From positions 1 to 24,339 of the IMG/VR virus record IMGVR_UViG_3300048550_000801: a stretch of DNA of 24,339 nt; one strand, given 5' to 3'. A program made the position numbers and the translations under genes. Shown here piece by piece: positions 19,201-24,339 of the stretch (positions within the stretch are counted from its first letter, which is position 1; the number at the start of each line of letters is the position of its first letter). The notes beneath the pieces were generated by a model. The model saw only the letters and a list, made by a program, of their open reading frames with translations. It was not told where the DNA came from and did no database searches. The DNA is from a virus.

Positions 19201-22200
19201 CGGTGATATTTACACTGTAAATTCATATGATCCTGAAAGATATAAGTTTGATATTCCAACTCTTCCTAGTGAAGCGAGAGCATCTGATATTCTTGATGTA
19301 AGACCAAGAGTTACTGCCTTTGATCCTTCAACTAGTAGATCTCCATTTGATTTTGATTCAAGAACATTTGGAACCACAGGAAATAATCCAACTTTGGTTG
19401 TTGCACCTGAAGAAAGTTCGATTGTCGATTTTGCATACTATCTGCCAAGGATTGATAGGATTAGTTTGAATAAAGATGGTGTCTTTACCGTAACTAAAGG
19501 AACTTCCGCAGTAAATCCAAAGGCACCAACTTCGGTTGATGAGGCAATGGAAATTGCAACTCTGAAGTTACCTGCATATCTCTACAATCCTGAGGACATT
19601 GAAATCACGGTTGTTGACAATAGAAGATACACGATGCGTGACATTGGAAAAATTGAAGATAGAGTTGAAAATTTAGAAACTCTTACTTCACTGACTCTTC
19701 TTGAACTTGACACTAAGACCCTTCAAGTTAGAGATGCTGACGGTCTTGACAGATTTAAGTCAGGTTTCTTTGTTGACGACTTCAAAGATGTTAATAGAAC
19801 TGATTTTGATAGTTCAGATATTGCAGTTGATAGTCGAACAAACACTTTGACAACACCTAGAGATTTCTTCTCTCTGAAACCACAGGTTGCTTTAGAACCA
19901 TCAATTAATATCAACACAGCAGATTTCAGTCAAAACCTATCTCTTTTGGACTCCAATGTTCAAAAGACTGGTGATTTAATCACTCTCAAATATACTGAAA
20001 AAGGATGGATTGAGCAACCTCTTGCATCTAGAGTTGAAAATGTCAATCCATTCAATATGATTGACTTTACTGGAAGAATTCAACTGACTCCTGCCTCTGA
20101 TAACTGGACAAGAAATGTTTTTGTTTCTGGTGGAACTAGAAGGATCACCGGAAGTTTTAATGGATCTTTCATTGAAACAATTAAGATTTCTAGTAAACCA
20201 GACACTCACGTTAGATCAAGAAACGTATCATTTGTTGGTGGTGGTTTAAGACCTTTAGCAAGACACTATCCTTTCTTCGATAGTGCTAGTGGTATCGATA
20301 TTGCTCCAAAACTAATTGAAATTGCAATGTCTTCTGGCGTATTCAATGTAGGTGAAAATGTTAGTGGATTTATTGGTGGAAGAAGAATATTCAGGGCAAG
20401 AGTTATTCAACCAAACCACAAGACTGGTCAATATAATAAACCAGCAACGACTATTAGTTTGAATCCATATGATAGATCTGTAAGTCTCCCAACAACATAT
20501 TCTGCATCTTCGACTGTTCTTAACGTTGACATTGAAGCACTTGCAGATGAAGTTCAGGGTCGTTATTTTGGATTTGTTCAAAAAGGTGTAGTTCTCATCG
20601 GCAATACGAGCGGTGCACAAGCGACTGTGAGTGACGTTAGACTGTTTACGGATACATTTGGTGATGTAGGTGGTTCAATCTTCTTCAGGAACCCTCTAGC
20701 GTCTCCTCCACCACCTTTAAGGTTTAAAACTGGTACCAATGCTTACAAGTTAACTTCAAGCTCAACAAACGCAGAACCTCTCAAGGGAAGTTTGTTGATC
20801 AGTTCTGCTGAAACTACTTATAGAGCAACGGGTATTGTTGATACCTTTAGACAAACAAGAGTTGTTGTAAGAAGACCACCTCCACCACCAGCACCACCAA
20901 GACGCCGCCGTCGCCGCCGTGGCGGAAAAGATCCACTGGCACAATCATTTACAGTGGATGAAACTGGTGCATTTATGACTTCAATTGACTTGTTCTTCGC
21001 GAACAAGGATGAAGCGGAAAAAGTTACTATTGAAGTTAGGACAGTTGAATTGGGCACACCAACAAATCAACTGGTTGATGATTTCTCTAGAGTCACTTTA
21101 GAACCTTCCCAAATTAATACTTCAACTGATGGAACAGTTCCAACGAATGTTAAGTTCCCATCACCAATCTATTTGGAACCAAATACTGAATATGCAGTTG
21201 TTATTTTGGCACCAACAACCAATCAATATGAGCATTGGGTTGCTAGAATGGGCGAAAGAACAGTCAACACAACCACATTGCCAAACGCTGAGAGTGTTCT
21301 TGTAACTAAGCAATATGTTGGAGGAAGTCTCTTCAAATCTCAAAATGGAACCATTTGGACCGCAAGTCAATTTGAAGATCTTAAGTTCAAACTTTATAAG
21401 GCGAACTTCACAACTACAACAGGAACAGCATTTTTCTATAATACACCATTAACACCCACAGATAGTAATCTGCCTAAATTGAATGCAGATTCTGTCAAAA
21501 CTCTACCTAGAAGACTGAAGGTTGGTATTAGTACAACAAATACAATGAATGCCGTATTGCAAGTTGGTAGAAAGGTAAGTGATGGAACTGCAGGAAGACC
21601 TTTTGGTTTCATTGATCAAGTTGGTGGAAGAGTCAATACATTGAGTCCTTCCATTGTAGGTGCTGGATATAGTAACGGCACATATAGTGATGTTCCACTC
21701 TATACCATTACAGGAAACGGCAGTAACAGTAGAGCAACTGTTGTTGTTTCTGGTGGGGTAGTTTCTTCAGTTAGTCCAACCACAGACGGAAATGGATATG
21801 TAGTCGGTGACGTTGTTGGTGTTACTACTTCCAATATGGTAAAAGGACGTGGTGCAAAAATTACTGTTACTGAGTTGGACGGATTTGATACTCTGTATCT
21901 GACTGGTGTTCAAGGACAAACTTTTGATACAGGAAACTTAGTTGTTTATGATAGCAGCACTGCCGTTTCCTATGCAAATACTGATATTTTAAGTTCCACT
22001 GTCCTAGATTCTCTGTCAGAGGGTAATGTTATTGAGGTTACTCATCATAGTCACGGTATGCATGCAAGTAACAATATTGTTACTCTGTCGGATATTGAAC
22101 CAAATACAGTTTCAACTACACTCACGTCCGAACTGTCAAACAGTGGGGGATCGATCTCTGTTGCCAATACTTCTCTCTTTGGAACATTTGAAGGTATTAC

Positions 22201-23359
22201 AACTTCAAGAGGATTTGTTAAAATCAACAACGAAGTTATCTTCTATGATTCAATCACCGCAGGTGGTGGCGGATCAGGATCTCTTGGTATTGGAACAAGA
22301 GGTATTGATTCATCTCTAGTAAGATCTCATCCAAATAATTCAGAAATCTTCCCATATGAACTGAATGGTGTATCTCTGACCAAGATTAATAAGCAACATA
22401 GTATGTCTAGTAACGCATTACTGAATGCATCACAAGATATTGATAAGTATTATCTTGAAATTGATCGTCAAGATAGAGCAAGTGGTGATACGCTTCTGTG
22501 TTTCACTAGTGATAACCAAGTTGGTGGCGATGGTGCAGTTGGCACAAGAAACATTCAGTATAATACTCTTGAACCAAGAGTTAACGTAATTACTCCAGGT
22601 GAGGGAACATCTTTGTCTGCATCCATCAGAACAACTTCTGGTACAAGTGCTGGTGGTATTGAACCATCTTTTATTGATCAAGGATTTGAACCTATTGAAT
22701 TGAATGTAGATAACTCTCTGTCTACACCAAGAATTGTTGCCTCTGAAGTCAATGAAACAACCAGATTGACAACATTGCCCAAGAACAGATCATTTACTCT
22801 GGGAATCCAGATGAACTCTAGTGATTCAAACTTGTCACCAGTCATTGATACTCAAAATATAACAATGATCTATGGTAGAAACCGTATTAATAATCCTATT
22901 AGTGATTATACAATTGATGGTCGTGTCAATCTGAGTAGTGAAGATCCGCATAGTTCAATCTATGTCACTAATAGAGTAGATTTGGCACAACCTGCCACAT
23001 CTCTCAAGGTTCTGGTTTCTTCTTATCGACACGCATCGGCAGATTTTAGACTTCTCTATCAACTGTTTAGAACAGATTCTTCTGGTATTGAGACATCATA
23101 TCAACTGTTTCCAGGTTTCAACAACCTTAATGACACTGATGGTGATGGTTTTGGCGATGAAGTAATTGATAATACTCAGAACAATGGTAGATCTGATGCG
23201 TTTGTTTCTGCAAGTGCTGATGGACAGTTCTCTGAATATCAGTTCAGTGCTGATAATTTGGAACAGTTCACTGGATTCAGAATCAAGATTGTTATGAGTG
23301 GAACTAATGAAGCTCGTTCTCCGCAGTTCAAGGACTTTAGAGCAATTGCTCTTGCTTAA
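16283..23359 (+). CDS. Giant DUF4815-type baseplate/tail protein, 2,358 aa
   Basis: One unbroken frame encodes 2,358 residues (roughly 250 kDa). The opening MPQKTNLNISPYFDDFD and then GFPVQARELTTLQSILQNQ is the signature of DUF4815 phage proteins. That region appears to run to about residue 1175 and includes a predicted coiled coil (DIGKIEDRVENLETL, from 1120) and DGLDRFKSGFFVDDF (1153-1167). GLRPLARHYPFFD (1321-1333) follows. A Pro/Arg linker at 1530-1548 leads into DPLAQSFTVD and a long beta region typical of phage adhesion or fibre-anchor proteins. GSGY-type repeats (Tyr 1796 and 1839) and an RG module follow. A calcium-type loop (D2284 to D2292) and the C-terminal segment FTGFRIKIVMSGTNEAR then FKDFRAIALA close the protein; this ending is shared by many such phage proteins. 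It lies in the T4 gp9/gp10 region but I see no gp9 or gp10 similarity. The likely role is the outer baseplate, anchoring fibres. There is no clear ribosome binding site before the ATG. Confidence 0.85.
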   Translation: MPQKTNLNISPYFDDFDKDDNFYRVLFKPGFPVQARELTTLQSILQNQVENFGSHIFKEGSMVIPGNISYDGEYTSIKINSDYLGIPVTAYVDKLIGKRLRGQTSGVTASVDKFLDVSPAEGITDLTLFVGYHSSNESGEIASFDDGEVLIVEEGFTYGNTSVNAGDVVATVVSEDSASIGSNVSIGTGVYFIRGTFVDVAADKIVLDAYSNNPSFRVGLEIIEELITAKDDDSLYDNAKGFSNFAAPGADRLKISTKLSKKLLTDYDDKTFVELLRIEDGEIKKLQNSSVYSIIKDYFAKRTFEESGDYSLGNFGVSTSEILNDRMSNEGVYFEDQITDQGNTASEDLYAVKLSAGKAYVKGFDVETISTTVVDVEKPRDTRSVSDALVPFEFGTVLRLNNVNGSPFIGVNNNDNIVNLFNQRKTTANATAGSGTQVGRARVYSYGLTDSAYSNASSKFNLSLFDVQTFTELTLNSSVTNAQLPDSSFVEGVSSGASGFANAQGGGSATVNLVQTTGTFIAGEQLKINGTSLVSRSVTSVRTFGIEDVKSVFQDSTAVDSELKSDFSGDLILQKKTAPNFSIADQITISNAGIATVAGKNFVGIKKDSIVRYQTSSLSVPTFNRVSAVAADGLTMTLAATTDVANVCAGPITEGTVNFTIGAPIVRNNGGMYASLEETSVATVGLSGSNLTVTTQIREKSTNDSGELSLVPGDTGITSSRYETFDADRYSIHYSDGSIEDLTSDQFSLGTDGNVTITGLTASQSSNVTVNATVKKIGISEKRKDYIRSEKININQCRTGVTTSLTGLTQSNFYGTRIEDKEISLNVPDVVKVIAVYEALDINIPVLDKLIFPSGLALDTNSILGEKILGKETGALAQIVTRSSATEVEIVYLNDSKFSIGELVNFEESNINSIISNITIGNYQNVTDHYTLDKGQREEFYDYGRIVKSNDGYTPTRRLLIIFDYYLVPSNDTGDIYTVNSYDPERYKFDIPTLPSEARASDILDVRPRVTAFDPSTSRSPFDFDSRTFGTTGNNPTLVVAPEESSIVDFAYYLPRIDRISLNKDGVFTVTKGTSAVNPKAPTSVDEAMEIATLKLPAYLYNPEDIEITVVDNRRYTMRDIGKIEDRVENLETLTSLTLLELDTKTLQVRDADGLDRFKSGFFVDDFKDVNRTDFDSSDIAVDSRTNTLTTPRDFFSLKPQVALEPSININTADFSQNLSLLDSNVQKTGDLITLKYTEKGWIEQPLASRVENVNPFNMIDFTGRIQLTPASDNWTRNVFVSGGTRRITGSFNGSFIETIKISSKPDTHVRSRNVSFVGGGLRPLARHYPFFDSASGIDIAPKLIEIAMSSGVFNVGENVSGFIGGRRIFRARVIQPNHKTGQYNKPATTISLNPYDRSVSLPTTYSASSTVLNVDIEALADEVQGRYFGFVQKGVVLIGNTSGAQATVSDVRLFTDTFGDVGGSIFFRNPLASPPPPLRFKTGTNAYKLTSSSTNAEPLKGSLLISSAETTYRATGIVDTFRQTRVVVRRPPPPPAPPRRRRRRRGGKDPLAQSFTVDETGAFMTSIDLFFANKDEAEKVTIEVRTVELGTPTNQLVDDFSRVTLEPSQINTSTDGTVPTNVKFPSPIYLEPNTEYAVVILAPTTNQYEHWVARMGERTVNTTTLPNAESVLVTKQYVGGSLFKSQNGTIWTASQFEDLKFKLYKANFTTTTGTAFFYNTPLTPTDSNLPKLNADSVKTLPRRLKVGISTTNTMNAVLQVGRKVSDGTAGRPFGFIDQVGGRVNTLSPSIVGAGYSNGTYSDVPLYTITGNGSNSRATVVVSGGVVSSVSPTTDGNGYVVGDVVGVTTSNMVKGRGAKITVTELDGFDTLYLTGVQGQTFDTGNLVVYDSSTAVSYANTDILSSTVLDSLSEGNVIEVTHHSHGMHASNNIVTLSDIEPNTVSTTLTSELSNSGGSISVANTSLFGTFEGITTSRGFVKINNEVIFYDSITAGGGGSGSLGIGTRGIDSSLVRSHPNNSEIFPYELNGVSLTKINKQHSMSSNALLNASQDIDKYYLEIDRQDRASGDTLLCFTSDNQVGGDGAVGTRNIQYNTLEPRVNVITPGEGTSLSASIRTTSGTSAGGIEPSFIDQGFEPIELNVDNSLSTPRIVASEVNETTRLTTLPKNRSFTLGIQMNSSDSNLSPVIDTQNITMIYGRNRINNPISDYTIDGRVNLSSEDPHSSIYVTNRVDLAQPATSLKVLVSSYRHASADFRLLYQLFRTDSSGIETSYQLFPGFNNLNDTDGDGFGDEVIDNTQNNGRSDAFVSASADGQFSEYQFSADNLEQFTGFRIKIVMSGTNEARSPQFKDFRAIALA
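20870..20926 (+). other. Pro/Arg-rich linker (RR-P5-A-P2-R7-GG) inside the DUF4815 giant
   Basis: Residues 1530-1548 read RR, PPPPP, A, PP, RRRRRRR, GG. It lies exactly between the baseplate-type part and the DPLAQSF region. Six of the seven arginines in the long run use CGC or CGT, while this gene otherwise uses mostly AGA, so the DNA is a short GC-rich island in AT-rich sequence. The frame stays open across it. A shorter ASPPPPLRF stretch lies about 55 residues upstream. It is probably an extended hinge; a basic surface or a proteolytic processing site is possible. Confidence 0.8.
23132..23158 (+). other. Calcium-type loop (DxDxDGxGD) in the DUF4815 giant
   Basis: Residues 2284-2292 read DTDGDGFGD, followed by E. 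The spacing of D2284, D2286, D2288 and D2292 is that of EF-hand-like or thrombospondin type-3 calcium loops. It lies in the conserved C-terminal domain, between a receptor-type beta strand region and the final FRIKIVMSG segment. Calcium binding is inferred from the motif only. Confidence 0.5.
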
Positions 23360-23361
23360 TT

Positions 23362-23559
23362 ATGATTAGAGTTGAAGGGCAAAAAAATCTGTATCGGGAC
23401 AATTCTGGCGCTATTGTCAATACCGATACAGAGCAATATAATCAGTATGTTAAACTGAGAGAGAGAAGGAAATTTGATAAAAAAGAAATCACTGATATCA
23501 AACAAGAAATTGAGGAACTTAAATTACTTCTTAAGGAGGTTTTAAAAAATGGATCCTGA
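23362..23559 (+). CDS. Small coiled-coil protein, 65 aa
   Basis: It starts two bases after the stop of the giant gene. The N-terminal half (MIRVEGQKNLYRDNSGAIV) looks like a small beta unit. The C-terminal half, about residues 33-62, is a strongly charged helix with heptad spacing (KKEITDIKQEIEELKLLLKEV), which predicts a coiled coil and oligomerisation. I recall similar small proteins at this place in marine T4-like phages, but no function. Its end overlaps the next gene by 11 bases. The ribosome binding site for that next gene lies inside it. It may be a minor virion or assembly protein. Confidence 0.75.
   Translation: MIRVEGQKNLYRDNSGAIVNTDTEQYNQYVKLRERRKFDKKEITDIKQEIEELKLLLKEVLKNGS
23533..23539 (+). 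promoter_or_regulatory. Strong ribosome binding site for the 58-aa gene
   Basis: AAGGAGG, nine bases before ATG 23549, is the strongest Shine-Dalgarno match seen at any gene start in this window. It lies inside the preceding gene and decides the start of the overlapping 58-residue ORF. Confidence 0.75.
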
Positions 23560-23725
23560 TAGCATAGAATTGACAAATCTATCTAAAAGTTTTGAATATG
23601 CAAAAATGGCAAAAGAGTTAGAAGATTGTGATGATCGTGATGAACTTCGTAATGTTGCAAAGGCATATCTAAAACTCTATCTAAAGCAGCAAGAGGTTGT
23701 TGCGCAACTAGGTCTGTCTAAATAG
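23549..23725 (+). CDS. Small helical protein, 58 aa (unassigned)
   Basis: ATG 23549 to TAG 23723-23725, overlapping the previous gene by 11 bases in another frame, with a near-perfect ribosome binding site. The product starts MDPDSIELTNLSKSF and is predicted to be two helices: residues about 12-27 and 31-54 (DELRNVAKAYLKLYLKQQEVV). It has one Cys and no membrane segment. The IELT start, small size and two-helix layout are loosely like NblA, the phycobilisome-degradation adaptor also carried by some cyanophages. However, the NblA core pattern is not clearly present, so I do not assign it. It is more simply a conserved small phage protein of unknown role encoded among tail genes. Confidence 0.7.
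   Translation: MDPDSIELTNLSKSFEYAKMAKELEDCDDRDELRNVAKAYLKLYLKQQEVVAQLGLSK
23717..23724 (+). promoter_or_regulatory. Candidate late promoter box before the 112-aa gene
   Basis: TCTAAATA differs by one base from TATAAATA, overlaps the stop of the 58-residue gene and lies 20 bases before the next start, a distance very like that of the perfect box before gp8. The next gene has no strong ribosome binding site. The assignment is tentative. Confidence 0.35.
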
Positions 23726-23744
23726 TTAAAAATATTATTAGAAA

Positions 23745-24083
23745 ATGGCAGTATATACTTCTAATATTATAGTCAACACTGGAACAGACTTTTCCCAAAT
23801 TTTTACTTTAGAGGATGGTCAAACCAATGCTGCTCTCAATTTGAGTAGTTTTGGTGTAAAAGCACAGATGAGAAAGCATCCCACTTCATCGGGAGTAACA
23901 ACTTTTACTGCATCAATTTACAGTGCTTCTAATGGTCAAATTCAGTTAGGGTTATCAACAACCACAACTTCTAGTTTGAAAGAAGGTAGGTATATGTATG
24001 ATGTAGTCTTGACAGACGCAGGAAGTATTATGAGTAGGGTTCTAGAAGGATCTGTAATGGTCACCAAAGGAGTTACTCAGTAA
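23745..24083 (+). CDS. Putative small structural protein, 112 aa (beta-sandwich)
   Basis: A 112-residue all-beta protein. It shows MAVYTSNIIVNTGTDFSQIF, then FGVKAQMRKH (a strand ending in a basic cluster), a Thr/Ser-rich loop, GQIQLGLS, and LKEGRYMYDVVLTD, ending RVLEGSVMVTKGVTQ. The order 'G-x-DF, strand, x-R, G-x-I-x-L-x-L, G-x-Y-x-YDV-x-L, L-x-G-x-x-x-V-x-x-x-V-T' resembles small phage proteins related to the N-terminal domain of baseplate upper proteins. Marine T4-like phages often carry one before tail-fibre genes. It is probably a virion component or fibre adaptor. Its stop overlaps the start of the next gene by one base (TAATG), so the two are likely translationally coupled. Confidence 0.75.
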   Translation: MAVYTSNIIVNTGTDFSQIFTLEDGQTNAALNLSSFGVKAQMRKHPTSSGVTTFTASIYSASNGQIQLGLSTTTTSSLKEGRYMYDVVLTDAGSIMSRVLEGSVMVTKGVTQ

Positions 24084-24339
24084 TGGCAAACATCAAGGTC
24101 AGATCAAGAAATAATTCTATTGTTGTTAGAGTTGGTCAAACCAATGCAACTAAAGTTGTTGCATCAAATTCTGCTGCATCAGCAGCAGGCACACTTTTAG
24201 CTATTGCAAGTGATGTTGTTGACACTGGTCTCGCAACTAATACATTTTTAATGTATGATGGCAGTGACTATATACATGTACCTGCATCTCAGATTCTAGA
24301 TCTGGCAGATACAACTGATGATGATACTATTGATTATGG
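24083..24339 (+). CDS. Putative tail-fibre-like protein, N-terminal 85 residues (3' end outside window)
   Basis: ATG at 24083 uses the last A of the upstream stop (TAATG), and the frame stays open to the end of the window. The product begins MANIKVRSRNNSIVVRVGQT. An Ala/Ser-rich stretch (residues 26-37) and repeat-like segments follow: 'IASDVVDTGLATNTFLMYDG' and 'YIHVPASQILDLADT'. The D-x-x-D-T-G-L ... L-x-Y-D-G pattern is typical of the N-terminal repeats of phage tail-fibre and structural proteins in marine T4-like phages. It is probably the first part of a fibre or fibre-associated protein coupled to the 112-residue gene. Its full length and receptor domain lie outside the window. Confidence 0.7.
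   Translation, partial: MANIKVRSRNNSIVVRVGQTNATKVVASNSAASAAGTLLAIASDVVDTGLATNTFLMYDGSDYIHVPASQILDLADTTDDDTIDY

Noticed and set aside
20870-20926. GC-rich run as a frameshift site or assembly error
   Set aside because: The reading frame continues with the expected DPLAQSF segment directly after it, so the base count is consistent with a real linker.

Overview
This window is an all-plus-strand, AT-rich, tightly packed run of virion structural genes from a T4-like myovirus. The small tail proteins at both ends and the very large repeat-rich proteins in the middle are most like those of marine T4-like cyanophages that infect Synechococcus or Prochlorococcus. A pelagiphage or another marine T4-like phage cannot be excluded. 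There is no host gene, mobile element, RNA gene, CRISPR array or lysogeny gene in the window. Adjacent genes overlap or are separated by at most 28 bases, and I see no convincing terminator hairpin.

Layout. Positions 1-461 hold the 3' end of an unrecognised gene and a 56-residue small gene. Positions 485-16279 are a baseplate-wedge operon in the same relative order as the T4 wedge genes: gp25 (485-886), gp6 (891-2804), a 3,965-residue protein in the gp7 slot (2806-14703) and gp8 (14732-16279). Positions 16283-23359 hold a second giant of 2,358 residues with a DUF4815-type N-terminus and a DPLAQSF-type C-terminal half, probably a peripheral baseplate or tail-fibre-anchoring protein. Positions 23362-24339 hold four short or partial genes leading into the next tail-fibre region.

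How the genes work together. gp25, gp6, gp7 and gp8 should form the baseplate wedge that sits at the end of the contractile tail, surrounds the hub and triggers sheath contraction. The two giants probably build the outer, host-facing baseplate. They are mosaics of short beta-rich repeats, and some repeat types occur in both giants and in gp8. A perfect T4-type late promoter box (TATAAATA) stands just upstream of gp8, and weaker one-mismatch candidates precede gp25, the gp7-like gene and the small 112-residue gene. This fits late, gp55/gp33/gp45-type transcription.

Most notable. The N-terminal ~270 residues of the 3,965-residue giant look like the C-terminal part of T4 gp7, so this giant may be the supposedly absent gp7 of such phages with a huge extension. 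That extension carries a YHYH-like domain and dozens of glycine-turn repeats. The second giant carries a Pro5-Ala-Pro2-Arg7 linker written in codons unlike the surrounding gene. Family assignments come from remembered sequence features; no database search was run.
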